In this document: positions 57,988 to 64,000 of the stretch, piece after piece
Layout of the letters: every line of letters starts with the position of its first letter
Position numbering within the stretch: the stretch's first letter is position 1
DNA from: JANXSF01 sp043755435
GTDB lineage: Bacteria; Acidobacteriota; Terriglobia; Bryobacterales; Bryobacteraceae
Direction of reading: 5' to 3'
Length of the DNA: 64,000 bases
NCBI GenBank assembly: GCA_043755435.1
Contig: JAYUSZ010000059.1
Coordinates: 13,805-77,804, forward strand
Notes under the pieces: generated by a model
Told to the model about the DNA's origin: nothing
The model's input: only the letters and a program-made list of their open reading frames with translations
Databases searched by the model: none
Translations under genes and position numbers: made by a program

Positions 57988-58974
57988 TTATTCCATCTTC
58001 AAGGACCTTTCCATTAACTCTCGAATAGCGGACTTTGGCGGCTTATTTTCAAATAAAACCGAGTACATCATGTTGGTAATCGGCACATCCACACCCTGTT
58101 TCCGAGCCAAATCGCGTGCCGCCCGGGTCGTCTCAACACCCTCAGCTACCATTTTTGTTGATCCGACGATATCAGCCAAGGTCCGCCCCTTCGCCAACTC
58201 GATTCCCACCGAACGATTACGGCTTAACCCGCCTGTAGTTGTCAACACCAAATCACCAACCCCTGCCAGCCCGGAAAGCGTTTGTTGCTGACCACCAAGG
58301 CTTACCGCAAGCCGAGTCATTTCCGCCAGTCCACGCGTAATAAGTGCGGAAGATGTGTTGGAACCAAATCCCAAACCATGGCATACTCCGGATGCGATGG
58401 CCATCACGTTCTTCACCGCTCCGCCAATTTCAGTACCAATCGGATCGGCATTGGCATATAGCCGAAAGGTGGGCGTGGAAAAGGCACTTTGAATAGCCCG
58501 CGCCAAGCCAGGATACTCGGAAGAAATCACGCAAGCCGTAGGTTCGCCCATTGCTACTTCCTTGGCAAAACTGGGACCTGAAAGCACTGCCGCCCTGTAG
58601 CCCGTCACTTCAAAAATCACCTCACTCATGCGAAGCAGCGTGACGTTTTCAATTCCCTTGGTAGCACTCACCAGCAACATCTGTTCATGGAAAAGTGGCT
58701 TAGCTTGCTGATAGACGCGTCGTAAATGATGGCTGGGCGTGACGCCCAATACAATGTCGGCCCCAACAATGGCGTCCGTTAATTTGGAATGCACCGTGAC
58801 GTTGGCAGGCAACTTAAAACCAGGAAGGAAAGTATCGTTTTCCCGGGAAGCCTGCATCCGCACTGCTAGATCAGTTTCCAGAACCCATTGCCGAACCTGG
58901 TCGAACTTCGGTGCCAGCGCCAGCACGAGGGCCGTGCCCCAACTCCCTCCGCCTAAAACAGCGAGTTGCTTCAT
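57988..58974 (-). CDS. gpsA: Glycerol-3-phosphate dehydrogenase [NAD(P)+]
   Basis: A 328-residue enzyme that reduces dihydroxyacetone phosphate to sn-glycerol 3-phosphate for phospholipid synthesis. The N-terminal cofactor-binding motif is AVLGGGSWGTALVLAL; substrate-binding segments are VLSGPSFAKEVAMGEPTA and GGAVKNVMAIASGVCHGLG. Also present are NTSSALITRGLAEM and the late GRTLADIVGSTKMVAEGVET. Its ATG overlaps the plsY stop by 4 bp. The product is the direct substrate of PlsY, so the pairing is functional. Confidence 0.96.
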   Translation of the reverse strand: MKQLAVLGGGSWGTALVLALAPKFDQVRQWVLETDLAVRMQASRENDTFLPGFKLPANVTVHSKLTDAIVGADIVLGVTPSHHLRRVYQQAKPLFHEQMLLVSATKGIENVTLLRMSEVIFEVTGYRAAVLSGPSFAKEVAMGEPTACVISSEYPGLARAIQSAFSTPTFRLYANADPIGTEIGGAVKNVMAIASGVCHGLGFGSNTSSALITRGLAEMTRLAVSLGGQQQTLSGLAGVGDLVLTTTGGLSRNRSVGIELAKGRTLADIVGSTKMVAEGVETTRAARDLARKQGVDVPITNMMYSVLFENKPPKSAIRELMERSLKME

Positions 58975-59576
58975 GCCGGCCTCTTTCCGAAAGTGAACAC
59001 GTTTTCAGTTCCTGCCCTTAGACGGAGCCAATTCGATTGATGCCGCCAAATTATGAAAACCCCTCCCACAATGCTAGCGACCAGCACCGGCGCAGCAGGA
59101 TGCTCTATCAGCCAGACTCCCAAAGGGAAAAGCGCCGCTCCGGCAATCGACCCAAAAGAAATGTGTCGCGTGTACCAAACTGCGGCAATAAACAAAACGG
59201 CAGTGGCCGCCAAGCTCACTGGCGTCAGATATAAGAACGCGCCCACAAAACTGGCAACAGCTTTTCCACCCTGAAATTTTAGAAAAATGGAATAAGCATG
59301 CCCAAGGATCACGGCGATTGCGGCAAGCGAAAGCCACAAGGGATCCTGCTTTGTAAAATAGCCCATCAGCCAAACAGCAACCCAGCCTTTGATAATGTCC
59401 AGCACCAAAGTTGCGACACCGGCCACGCGACCGGTGGTTCGCAAAACATTGGTGGCCCCAATATTGCCGCTACCCATGCCTCGCACATCCGCCCCTGTGG
59501 TGAAGCGAACCAATAAATATCCAAACGGTATTCCGCCAATTATGTAGGCGGCCAAAAGCAATAGAACAGGAATCAT
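58971..59576 (-). CDS. plsY: Glycerol-3-phosphate acyltransferase PlsY
   Basis: A 201-residue inner-membrane protein with about five hydrophobic helices that transfers an acyl group from acyl-phosphate to glycerol 3-phosphate, the first step of membrane lipid synthesis. Conserved loops are seen: YIIGGIPFGYLLVRFTTGAD, VRGMGSGNIGATNVLRTTGR and LKFQGGKAVASFVGAFL. Overlaps of 4 bp with thpR upstream and gpsA downstream place it in a coupled thpR-plsY-gpsA unit. Confidence 0.96.
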   Translation of the reverse strand: MIPVLLLLAAYIIGGIPFGYLLVRFTTGADVRGMGSGNIGATNVLRTTGRVAGVATLVLDIIKGWVAVWLMGYFTKQDPLWLSLAAIAVILGHAYSIFLKFQGGKAVASFVGAFLYLTPVSLAATAVLFIAAVWYTRHISFGSIAGAALFPLGVWLIEHPAAPVLVASIVGGVFIIWRHQSNWLRLRAGTENVFTFGKRPA

Positions 59577-60127
59577 ATAGACAAAGGGAACTCCGCAATT
59601 TTCGTATAGGTGGAACCAGTGGAATGGAGTTCGCTCAAGTATAAATGAAATGAAGGAGCTACGAACGTTCCAAACTCAACCGATGGCAGTCCGGCAATAG
59701 CCGCGCGAAGTGGACGAAGGTTCGTTTCCTGCCCTTTTATGCGCGCCAACGTAAGGTGAGGGGAAAATGGCTTCGGCTCAACGGGAATCCCAATTCTGGC
59801 TAAAGCCTCGTTGGTTGCCTTCGCCAAAACTGCGATCGTTTCCCCAGCATCAATGCCCACCCAGAAGTTCCTCGGATTGTGCGGATTCGGAAACCACCCC
59901 AGCCCTCGAAGTCTGATGTTCAATGCCCCTGAAAGAGGAACACAAGCAAGAGCAGTCTTAATTTCCGGCAATTTCTCAGGCTGACACTCACCAAGGAACT
60001 TGGTCGTAATGTGCAAGTTTTCAGACGGGCTCCAATGTAAGTCCGCTGTCTGCTTAAACCCGTCAATCAAATTCACAATATTCACCCGCGTTGCCAAATC
60101 TAAATCAATCCCAGTGAAGAGCCGCAC
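59573..60127 (-). CDS. thpR: RNA 2',3'-cyclic phosphodiesterase (2H family)
   Basis: A 184-residue 2H phosphoesterase (formerly called 2'-5' RNA ligase). The two His-containing motifs are LHITTKFLG near residue 44 and SPHLTLARIKG near 127, in the usual HxTx spacing for the family. It begins MRLFTGIDLD, a normal N-terminus. It is thought to open cyclic phosphates on RNA ends. It leads the thpR-plsY-gpsA unit on the minus strand; the mpg gene is divergent 27 bp away, so promoters must overlap. Confidence 0.9.
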   Translation of the reverse strand: MRLFTGIDLDLATRVNIVNLIDGFKQTADLHWSPSENLHITTKFLGECQPEKLPEIKTALACVPLSGALNIRLRGLGWFPNPHNPRNFWVGIDAGETIAVLAKATNEALARIGIPVEPKPFSPHLTLARIKGQETNLRPLRAAIAGLPSVEFGTFVAPSFHLYLSELHSTGSTYTKIAEFPLSI

Positions 60128-60154
60128 AGTAAAATTAGTTTAGCCTGAACAGAA

Positions 60155-60715
60155 GTGAAAGATCTTTTTGCAGCTCCGATATTACCTCGCTCCTTTTATG
60201 AGCGCAATACCGTGCAGGTCGCTCGTCAACTGCTTGGCAAGGTGATCGTCCACGGCAAAATAGCGGGCCGCATTGTGGAAACAGAAGCTTATTTGGGCGA
60301 AGGAGATTTGGCGGCTCATTCAGCGCGAGGCCGCACGCCCAGCACTGAGGTGATCTTCGGGCCGCCCGGATTCGCCTACGTCTACTTAATCTACGGCATG
60401 TACCATTGCTTGAATTTCGTCTCGGAAGCAAATGGCACAGCCGGTTGCGTTTTGATCCGCGCGCTTGAACCATTGGCAGGCCTGGACGTGATGCAGGAAC
60501 GCCGCGGAACTTCTGTGAAACAACAGTTGACCAACGGCCCAGGCAAACTCACTGAAGCTCTAGGAATTAATAGGCTGCAAAATGGCCACGATGTAACTAC
60601 CGGAACACTTACCGTCCGAGATTGGCGCACCCCGAATTTCAAGATCATAACAAGCCCACGCATTGGCATCACCAAGTCCATCCACCTCCCCCTTCGATTC
60701 AACATGTTATTTTAA
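60155..60715 (+). CDS. 3-methyladenine DNA glycosylase (AAG/MPG type)
   Basis: A 186-residue base-excision glycosylase that removes alkylated or deaminated purines. Family signatures: RSFYERNTVQVARQLLGKVI, RIVETEAYLGEGDLAAHSAR with the catalytic Glu, GPPGFAYVYLIYGMYHCLNF, VLIRALEPL and the late NGPGKLTEALGI. The C-terminal 'GITKS' region is intact. Length is normal for bacterial members. The gene starts 27 bp from the divergent thpR, and a phosphohexomutase follows 11 bp after its stop. Confidence 0.94.
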   Translation: MKDLFAAPILPRSFYERNTVQVARQLLGKVIVHGKIAGRIVETEAYLGEGDLAAHSARGRTPSTEVIFGPPGFAYVYLIYGMYHCLNFVSEANGTAGCVLIRALEPLAGLDVMQERRGTSVKQQLTNGPGKLTEALGINRLQNGHDVTTGTLTVRDWRTPNFKIITSPRIGITKSIHLPLRFNMLF

Positions 60716-60726
60716 AAGTTCCACTC

Positions 60727-62097
60727 ATGCTTCAATCGATTTTCCGAGAATACGACATCCGCGGAATTGCGGACAAAGAACTGCTTGATCCAGACGTCGA
60801 GCTTTTAGGCCAAGCCCTTGGCACCTACATCCAAAGGAATGCTGGCAAAAACATCAATCTTGGCCGTGATTGCCGGTTGAGTGGAGAACGGCTTGCCGTT
60901 GCCCTCCGTAAAGGGTTACTCGCCAGCGGCTGCAACGTAACTGAATTGGGGGTTGTCCCAACTCCCATCACCTATTTCTCTGCCGTCCACATGAAATCCG
61001 ATGGTGCTGTGATGATCACGGGTAGCCACAATCCTAGCGAATACAATGGCTTCAAAACCGTTTGCGGCTCCGGAACATTGCACGGCAAGGCGATCCAAGA
61101 AGTTTACCGGATGATCCAGGCGCGCGATTTCCTCACTGGTTCCGGCACAAATCCTTCAACCGACATCGTAACTCCCTACGTCGAGGACGTAGCAAACAGG
61201 TTCAACCTCACCCGCAGAATCAAGGTAGTTGTCGACGCAGGCAACGGCACAGGGGGCCCCGCTTTCAGCCGGATCCTGAAGAGCCTGAACTGCGACGTTC
61301 AGGAAATGTTTTTTGAAATGGATGGCCGCTTCCCTAATCACCACCCTGACCCAACTGTTCCTGAAAATCTGCGCCAGCTCTCACAGGCAGTGCGCGAGTT
61401 TGGAGCCGATTTGGGAATCGCTTTTGACGGCGATGCGGACCGCATCGGTGCGGTTGATGAAACTGGCACCCCCATTTATGGAGACATGCTGCTTTTTATC
61501 TATGCCCGTGAAATTCTAACCCGCAAACCGGGTGCAACGTTCATTGGCGAAGTGAAATGCTCTCAAGTTCTCTATGACGAACTGGCCAAGTTGGGCGGCA
61601 ACCCCATCATGTACAAAACCGGCCATTCCCTAATCAAGGCAAAGATGAAGGAAGAACATGCCGAACTGGCCGGAGAAATGAGCGGCCACATGTTCTTTGC
61701 CGATCGCTACTATGGCTACGACGATGCCCTCTATGCAGCCTGCCGCTTAATGGAAATCGTCGCAGCATCGGGCAAGCCGCTTTCAGCGCAACTTGACGGT
61801 CTGCCCAAAATGGTTTCAACCCCAGAACTGCGGGTGGATTGCAGCGATGACACGAAGTTCGATGTTGTGTCACGAGTCGCGACCTATTTCCGGTCACGCA
61901 GGAAGATCGTCGAAGTGGACGGTGCCCGCGTGATCTTTGCAAAGGGTTGGGGCCTAATTCGCGCTTCCAACACTCAACCGGTTCTGGTCATGCGCTTTGA
62001 AGCAGAAACCGACGCACTTTTGAAAGAATATCGCGATGAAGTGGAAGGCGTTCTGAAAGCCGAAATCGGTGGAGAATTAGTTGCCGGCGGCCATTAG
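60727..62097 (+). CDS. Phosphomannomutase / phosphoglucomutase
   Basis: A 456-residue alpha-D-phosphohexomutase that interconverts 1- and 6-phosphates of mannose or glucose, supplying sugar nucleotides for surface polysaccharides. It begins LQSIFREYDIRGIADKE; the phosphoserine is S100 in MITGSHNPSEYNGFK, the magnesium loop is AFDGDADRIG, the sugar-binding loop is GEMSGHMFF, and the C-terminal phosphate-binding segment is RASNTQPVLVMRFE. The frame is open further upstream, but ATG 60727 matches the family start. The AlgC/ManB-like type is likely; sugar specificity is not certain. Confidence 0.94.
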   Translation: MLQSIFREYDIRGIADKELLDPDVELLGQALGTYIQRNAGKNINLGRDCRLSGERLAVALRKGLLASGCNVTELGVVPTPITYFSAVHMKSDGAVMITGSHNPSEYNGFKTVCGSGTLHGKAIQEVYRMIQARDFLTGSGTNPSTDIVTPYVEDVANRFNLTRRIKVVVDAGNGTGGPAFSRILKSLNCDVQEMFFEMDGRFPNHHPDPTVPENLRQLSQAVREFGADLGIAFDGDADRIGAVDETGTPIYGDMLLFIYAREILTRKPGATFIGEVKCSQVLYDELAKLGGNPIMYKTGHSLIKAKMKEEHAELAGEMSGHMFFADRYYGYDDALYAACRLMEIVAASGKPLSAQLDGLPKMVSTPELRVDCSDDTKFDVVSRVATYFRSRRKIVEVDGARVIFAKGWGLIRASNTQPVLVMRFEAETDALLKEYRDEVEGVLKAEIGGELVAGGH

Positions 62098-62103
62098 ATT
62101 CAA

Positions 62104-63681
62104 ATGCGCCGGGCTATACTCCTACTGCTTTCCGCGTTCCCAGTAATCGCGGCGCACGCAAGATTTACCAGCACTCACTTTGAGATGCTTGCGCCAAAGA
62201 GCCCAGGCGCAAATGCAATCCTTGGAGATCTTGAGCTGGCTCATGCTTTCTTTAGTCAGTCGGCTCAACTTCAAACGCCCCACGCCCGCCTGCCGCTCAT
62301 TTTCGTTCCTGCCACACCCGCACAATTCCAACGGATGAAGCCTACGGGTTTTGTGGCCGGTTTCTACTCCCCGCTTCCAGGTCGCGATGCGATTGTACTT
62401 GAATCGTTGGAATTCCGCCGCGCAGCTTTGCACGAATATACTCATCTGGCAATTCAGTATTCCGGGGAACACTTGCCACGCTGGTTAAACGAAGGCTTGG
62501 CCGAATATTATTCCACCCTGCGCCCATCAGCAGGCAAAGTGGAATTTGGCCATGCTCTGCCGGATCGTGTAGTGCGTCTTCGGTCTGCTCGTTGGCTCGG
62601 CATCTCTGAACTATTAGCCCATGGCCAGCAGACTCGTGCCGACCGCACACCCGGACGCGAAGACATGTTCTACGCCCAAAGCTGGCTGCTGGTTCACATG
62701 CTAATCTCTGCCGAACGATACCGGACCAAGTGGCCCGAATTCCGCAAAACCATCGCAACGGCTGGCGACGAAAAAGAAGCATTTCAGAGCATCTACCACC
62801 GAAGCACAACCCAGTTGTTAGAGGACCTTCATGCCTATTTCGAAAAGGGCGAATTCACGAACCAATCCATGGCCATGAAAACAGTTGATGCTCAAATTAC
62901 AATCTCTGCAGCTAATGACTTTGACATTGAGGCAACCACAGCCGCCCTTGAAGGCCTTTCTGGTGCCCAGCCAGCCGCACGCGCCGCTTACCGGAAACTG
63001 CAGCGGGCCGGTGATGAGGGTTGTAAATGGCAGCGCGAATTGGGCGATCTGGCTGAAGCCTCCAACTTGTTCGACAACGCACTAGATCATAGACAGCGCG
63101 ATTTTGAATGTCGCAAAGATGCAGCATCCCGCTGCGACTTGGCTCGTTCGCTTGGCCAACTTCCTTCCCCACCTGCCGGGCCAATGGCAGATGCCATTTT
63201 GCAATTGAAAAGCACCGGGGGCTGCGGCTATGCAGCATTCCTGCTTGCTCGCCATGCAGTCAACGGGAACAAACTCGATGATGCATTGGCGTTGCTTGAA
63301 CTCACCAGGTCTTTACCCAGTGCTCAAGCTGAATTAGCAGACCAATTACGAGAAGCTGTCCAATTCCAAGTCTCCCGGAAACAAGTTATCCCTGCAAGCG
63401 CAACCCCGTCAAACGCCGACGTCGAGGTCATTCGCCCCGAAGACCCGCCTCAACTGTCGCGCGCCGAAGGAATACTGGAACGCGTCGATTGCAACTCACG
63501 CCCAACCAAAGTGTTTATCAGGACCACCTTGGCGCTATTTACTTTTTATGTTGAAGATCGAACGAAATTCCCCACAATGGTTTGTGGGTTGCAAAAACAC
63601 GCCGTTTCCATTTCATTCGAGCAAGGCGACTTGAAGCCAATAGGAAGAGTCGGCGTAATTCGCAGCTTTACTCTTCGATAA
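62104..63681 (+). CDS. Exported gluzincin-like (peptidase MA) protein
   Basis: A 525-residue exported protein (signal MRRAILLLLSAFPVIAAHA) with a zinc-peptidase core: HEYTH at residues 110-114 and the third-ligand helix LNEGLAEYYS with E130, the HExxH...E layout of the peptidase MA family. The region after about residue 260 is helical and may contain degenerate TPR-like repeats (DALALLELTRSLPSAQAELA). It starts 7 bp after the phosphohexomutase gene. Many acidobacterial homologues remain uncharacterised, so activity and substrate are open. Confidence 0.83.
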   Translation: MRRAILLLLSAFPVIAAHARFTSTHFEMLAPKSPGANAILGDLELAHAFFSQSAQLQTPHARLPLIFVPATPAQFQRMKPTGFVAGFYSPLPGRDAIVLESLEFRRAALHEYTHLAIQYSGEHLPRWLNEGLAEYYSTLRPSAGKVEFGHALPDRVVRLRSARWLGISELLAHGQQTRADRTPGREDMFYAQSWLLVHMLISAERYRTKWPEFRKTIATAGDEKEAFQSIYHRSTTQLLEDLHAYFEKGEFTNQSMAMKTVDAQITISAANDFDIEATTAALEGLSGAQPAARAAYRKLQRAGDEGCKWQRELGDLAEASNLFDNALDHRQRDFECRKDAASRCDLARSLGQLPSPPAGPMADAILQLKSTGGCGYAAFLLARHAVNGNKLDDALALLELTRSLPSAQAELADQLREAVQFQVSRKQVIPASATPSNADVEVIRPEDPPQLSRAEGILERVDCNSRPTKVFIRTTLALFTFYVEDRTKFPTMVCGLQKHAVSISFEQGDLKPIGRVGVIRSFTLR

Positions 63682-63731
63682 CCAGTTTTGCGAACCCTGC
63701 GAAATCCGGGCACCCAGGTTGTATCCGACAC

Positions 63732-64000
63732 TTAGCGAATCACGCTATAGAACCGTCCCAGCTTTTCCGGCGGATAACCCAGTGAAAATAGCGTTTGGAT
63801 CAATGTCCAGACCATCCAAGTGCGCACCAAACCGGCCTTCCTCCAGCGGCGATCAGAAACCACAATCGGCTCATTCAGCAATGCCATTTCACCCAACTTC
63901 CACATCCGCCGTGCAAACTCGTAATCTTCCATAATGGCAATATTCCGATAGCCGCCCATCCGCTGAAAAACTTCGCGCCTGCAGAAAATTCCAGCATCGC
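63732..64000 (-). CDS. Glycosyltransferase family 2 protein, C-terminal part (partial)
   Basis: The gene enters from the right edge on the minus strand; about 89 residues are visible. DAGIFCRREVFQRMGGY, then IMEDYEFARRMWKLGEMALL and RRWRKAGLVRTWMVWTLIQT, are typical of the end of small GT2 transferases of the TIGR04283 group (annotated elsewhere as possible arsenosugar biosynthesis enzymes). The MED motif is the acidic catalytic region, and the tail YPPEKLGRFYSVIR matches the group's end. It is convergent with the gluzincin gene. The N-terminal nucleotide-sugar-binding domain is outside the window. Confidence 0.85.
   Translation of the reverse strand, partial: DAGIFCRREVFQRMGGYRNIAIMEDYEFARRMWKLGEMALLNEPIVVSDRRWRKAGLVRTWMVWTLIQTLFSLGYPPEKLGRFYSVIR

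Noticed and set aside
1..64000. CRISPR arrays, tRNA or rRNA genes, prophage or complete insertion sequences
   Set aside because: None found by reading the intergenic regions. No regularly spaced direct repeats, no cloverleaf with a T-loop consensus, and no transposase or integrase gene were seen.

Overview
The window reads as chromosome from an Acidobacteriota bacterium, most likely close to Bryobacterales/Solibacter. This is an inference from gene content seen together: TonB-dependent receptors with an N-terminal carboxypeptidase-regulatory domain, a fused MFS/spermidine synthase, a homodimeric pyruvate dehydrogenase E1, pyruvate phosphate dikinase, and a decayed secreted protein of the 'GTYTxNSxG' type. 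Base composition is moderate, genes are tightly packed on both strands, and many start/stop pairs overlap by 4 bp (ATGA). No rRNA, tRNA, CRISPR array or intact insertion sequence was seen.

Layout. 1-6.7 kb (+): hydrolases, cysS, a PLP trans-sulfuration enzyme, an orphan DNA methyltransferase and an amidohydrolase. 6.7-7.1 kb: first copy of a ~310-bp dispersed repeat. 7.1-9.5 kb (-): PaiB-like protein, a hypothetical, folE and two tandem PTPS paralogues. 9.6-13.9 kb (+): membrane thioredoxin, GlcD-type oxidase, TPR protein and two small exported proteins. 13.9-21.6 kb (-): Fic protein with two palindromic operators, ppdK, glyS-glyQ and recO. 21.7-30.2 kb: fused MFS/spermidine synthase, exported proteins, a cold-shock gene with a structured leader, and an ECF sigma / histidine kinase / response regulator operon. 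30.3-40.2 kb: a pseudogene, then a long minus-strand run (birA, nadC, valS, ABC exporter, zinc-ribbon proteins, sigma remnant, FKBP). 40.2-45.9 kb (+): a putative secreted metallopeptidase, three tandem thioredoxin-fold proteins and a TonB receptor. 45.9-51.7 kb (-): second repeat copy, OmpA-like and coiled-coil envelope proteins, an ornithine cyclodeaminase homologue and aceE. 51.8-64 kb: lipoprotein, subtilisin-like protease, VapBC, ECF sigma/anti-sigma, gpsA-plsY-thpR, mpg, a phosphohexomutase, a gluzincin-like protein and a glycosyltransferase cut by the window edge.

The strongest discovery is at 41402-41971. The first of three tandem thioredoxin-like genes has an in-frame TGA exactly where its two neighbours have the first cysteine of the CPHC redox motif. 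The frame continues intact for another 125 codons. The TGA is followed at once by a hairpin with a perfect 7-bp stem and a GGTCA loop, the geometry of a bacterial SECIS element. I interpret it as a selenoprotein with a Sec-Pro-His-Cys active site, made beside two cysteine paralogues. Secondary points of interest are the dispersed repeat, the Fic operators, the structured cold-shock leader, and a PTPS paralogue lacking the catalytic cysteine.
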